Assembly: GCA_013140955.1 (NCBI GenBank)
Contig: JABFRY010000053.1
Span: 1 to 8,040 of the forward strand
Direction of reading: 5' to 3'
Source of the DNA: Acidobacteriota bacterium
Lineage (GTDB): Bacteria > Acidobacteriota > Vicinamibacteria > Vicinamibacterales > UBA2999
Length of the DNA stretch: 8,040 nt
Position numbers and translations under genes: made by a program. The notes below the pieces were generated by a model. It worked only from the letters and a program-made list of their open reading frames with translations, did not search any database and was not told the DNA's origin. Shown in pieces: positions 7,051 to 8,040 of the stretch. Each line of letters opens with the position of its first letter. Within the stretch, counting starts at the first letter, position 1.

Positions 7051-8040
7051 GTGAGCCAGCCTGCGACGATACAGGGGGACGGCGCGCCCCGCGACGGCCG
7101 GTGGGAGATGCTGACCCTTGCCCTGGTCGCGCCCCTGGTCGGAGGGCTCTGCCTCGTGCTGTGGCACACCCCGTTTCCGGTCAGCGAGGCCGTGGCCCTG
7201 TTCGAGGACGTGTCGCGCAACGCCTCGCCGGCGGCGTTCTTCAATCCGCAGACGTCCTACTACCGCCCGTTCTTCCATGCCAGCCTGTGGGCGTTCTGGC
7301 ACCACGCGGGCACGCTCGGCACGACGCTGGCGCTGGTGAAGCTCCTGCAGATCGTGCCGGTGCTACTGCTGGCGGGCCTGCTGGTGCGCCAGCTGCGGCC
7401 GCGGGGTCTCCTGGACGCGGCAGTGGCCATGACCGCGGTGGCCGTGCTCCTCGCGCTGCCGGCCTTCCGCGACAACGTCGAGATTCCGCTGGCCTACACG
7501 ACCGTGGGCATGCCGGTGGCCCTCGCGGCGTGGATGCTCATGGAGCGCGCGCACCGGGCGTGGCACGGCGCCGCGCTCGTGGCGCTCACGGTGCTGGCCG
7601 TGGGGTTCAAGGAGCAGGGGCTCGTGCTGGTGCCGCTGGTGCTGGCCGCCTGGGTGGCGCGCGCCCCCGGGGTCCGGATCGCCGACGCGGGAGCGGTGGG
7701 CCTGTTCGGCGTCGCCTATCTCGCATTCCGGCTGCTCAACAGCGGCCGCTGGCCGATGTTCGAACAGGAGGTGGGCTTCGGTTTCAGCGTATTGAACTCG
7801 GCCGAGGCCACCGAGCGCTTCGGCGACTTTCCGTATCCCATCTACGCCTACAACGGGTTGAGCACGGCGCTCAACGTGCTGTTCTCGGAGCCGACCTCCG
7901 GCGTCTTCCGGACGCTGCGGGGGCTGCTGGCAGGCGAGGGCCAGCCGCTCGAGGTGGTGGCGCTCGTGTCGTCGGGCCTGCTCACCGCACTCGTGGTCGC
8001 GTGGGCGTATGCTGCCGCCCGCCGCGCCTGGCGCGAGGGC
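7051..8040 (+). CDS. Polytopic membrane protein, possible GT-C-type glycosyltransferase, C-terminus beyond window
   Basis: The frame is open from GTG at 7051 to the window end (330 codons, no stop). Hydrophobic segments are readable at about residues 19-38, 92-112, 122-137, 150-163, 173-200 and 212-228, with another at about 302-320. An early extracytoplasmic loop with acidic residues (SEAVALFED, 45-53) and an aromatic patch YYRPFFHASLW (70-80) follow TM1. A KEQG motif (188-190 region) sits inside a hydrophobic stretch. Acidic first loop, Y-R-P patch and K-E motif recall GT-C enzymes and TMTC-like proteins, which transfer sugars from polyprenyl-phosphate carriers. This is pattern resemblance only. 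GTG 7051 is chosen because it gives a short basic/acidic tail before TM1 and lies just after a -10-like TACCAT. Other in-frame starts are GTG 7033 and ATG 7108 (directly before TM1). Confidence 0.7.
   Translation, partial: MSQPATIQGDGAPRDGRWEMLTLALVAPLVGGLCLVLWHTPFPVSEAVALFEDVSRNASPAAFFNPQTSYYRPFFHASLWAFWHHAGTLGTTLALVKLLQIVPVLLLAGLLVRQLRPRGLLDAAVAMTAVAVLLALPAFRDNVEIPLAYTTVGMPVALAAWMLMERAHRAWHGAALVALTVLAVGFKEQGLVLVPLVLAAWVARAPGVRIADAGAVGLFGVAYLAFRLLNSGRWPMFEQEVGFGFSVLNSAEATERFGDFPYPIYAYNGLSTALNVLFSEPTSGVFRTLRGLLAGEGQPLEVVALVSSGLLTALVVAWAYAAARRAWREG

Noticed and set aside
6122..7054. 310-codon plus-strand frame opposite the TauE/SafE gene
   Set aside because: The composition is Glu/His/Gln/Arg-rich and antisense to a clear membrane protein. 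Its final MSAS residues are mentioned only as a possible mini-ORF.
5862..7244. 460-codon minus-strand frame spanning the TauE/SafE gene and its flanks
   Set aside because: It runs through a convergent terminator region and into antisense of the right-hand gene, and reads as Arg/Ala/Gly-rich shadow sequence. The TauE/SafE frame is the one with membrane segments and family motifs.
7118..7339. Short plus-strand frame and two minus-strand frames (7260-7475, 7363-7566) inside the right-hand membrane protein gene
   Set aside because: They lie in other frames of a continuous 330-codon hydrophobic reading frame and have Arg/Ser-rich shadow composition.

Overview
The window is very GC-rich DNA with dense codon use and strong G/C bias at third positions. 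It carries a complete inner-membrane RND pump with a lipoprotein adaptor, so the host is a Gram-negative (diderm) bacterium. The protein style (Pro/Gly-rich lipoprotein linker, a leaderless-looking GTG start) would suit Acidobacteriota such as Vicinamibacteria, or another GC-rich environmental phylum. That placement is a guess, because no rRNA or marker gene is present. I see no mobile element, CRISPR array, tRNA, rRNA or origin.

Left block (1-4256, minus strand): an efflux operon read right to left. A lipid-anchored periplasmic adaptor (3126-4256) is followed after 2 bases by an AcrB/MexB-type HAE-1 RND transporter (1-3123). The transporter runs off the left edge with probably only its last few residues missing. 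The proton-relay residues, the aromatic drug pocket and the adaptor's R-L-S motif for TolC contact can all be read directly. An outer-membrane channel gene, if it belongs to the operon, would lie outside the window.

Centre (4257-6046): a 290-bp divergent intergenic region separates the efflux operon from a plus-strand aldehyde dehydrogenase (4547-5977) with its full catalytic set. The intergenic region holds a 9-bp direct repeat with an 11-bp period close to the efflux start, a bulged hairpin, a smaller inverted repeat and one A/T-rich patch that could be a -10 element. The aldehyde dehydrogenase converges on a minus-strand TauE/SafE-family membrane exporter (6047-6826). A strong 13-bp hairpin sits between them and probably ends transcription from both sides.

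Right block (6827-8040): a 224-bp divergent spacer leads to a plus-strand multi-span membrane protein (7051 to beyond the window). It has features reminiscent of GT-C-type glycosyltransferases, and its GTG start may be leaderless.

The gene set is ordinary accessory or housekeeping content: multidrug efflux, aldehyde oxidation, anion export and a membrane glycosyltransferase candidate. I found no convincing new system. The points most worth checking are the direct repeats before the pump operon, the convergent hairpin with an alternative fold, the unusual start of the last gene, and the aldehyde dehydrogenase / TauE-SafE neighbourhood.
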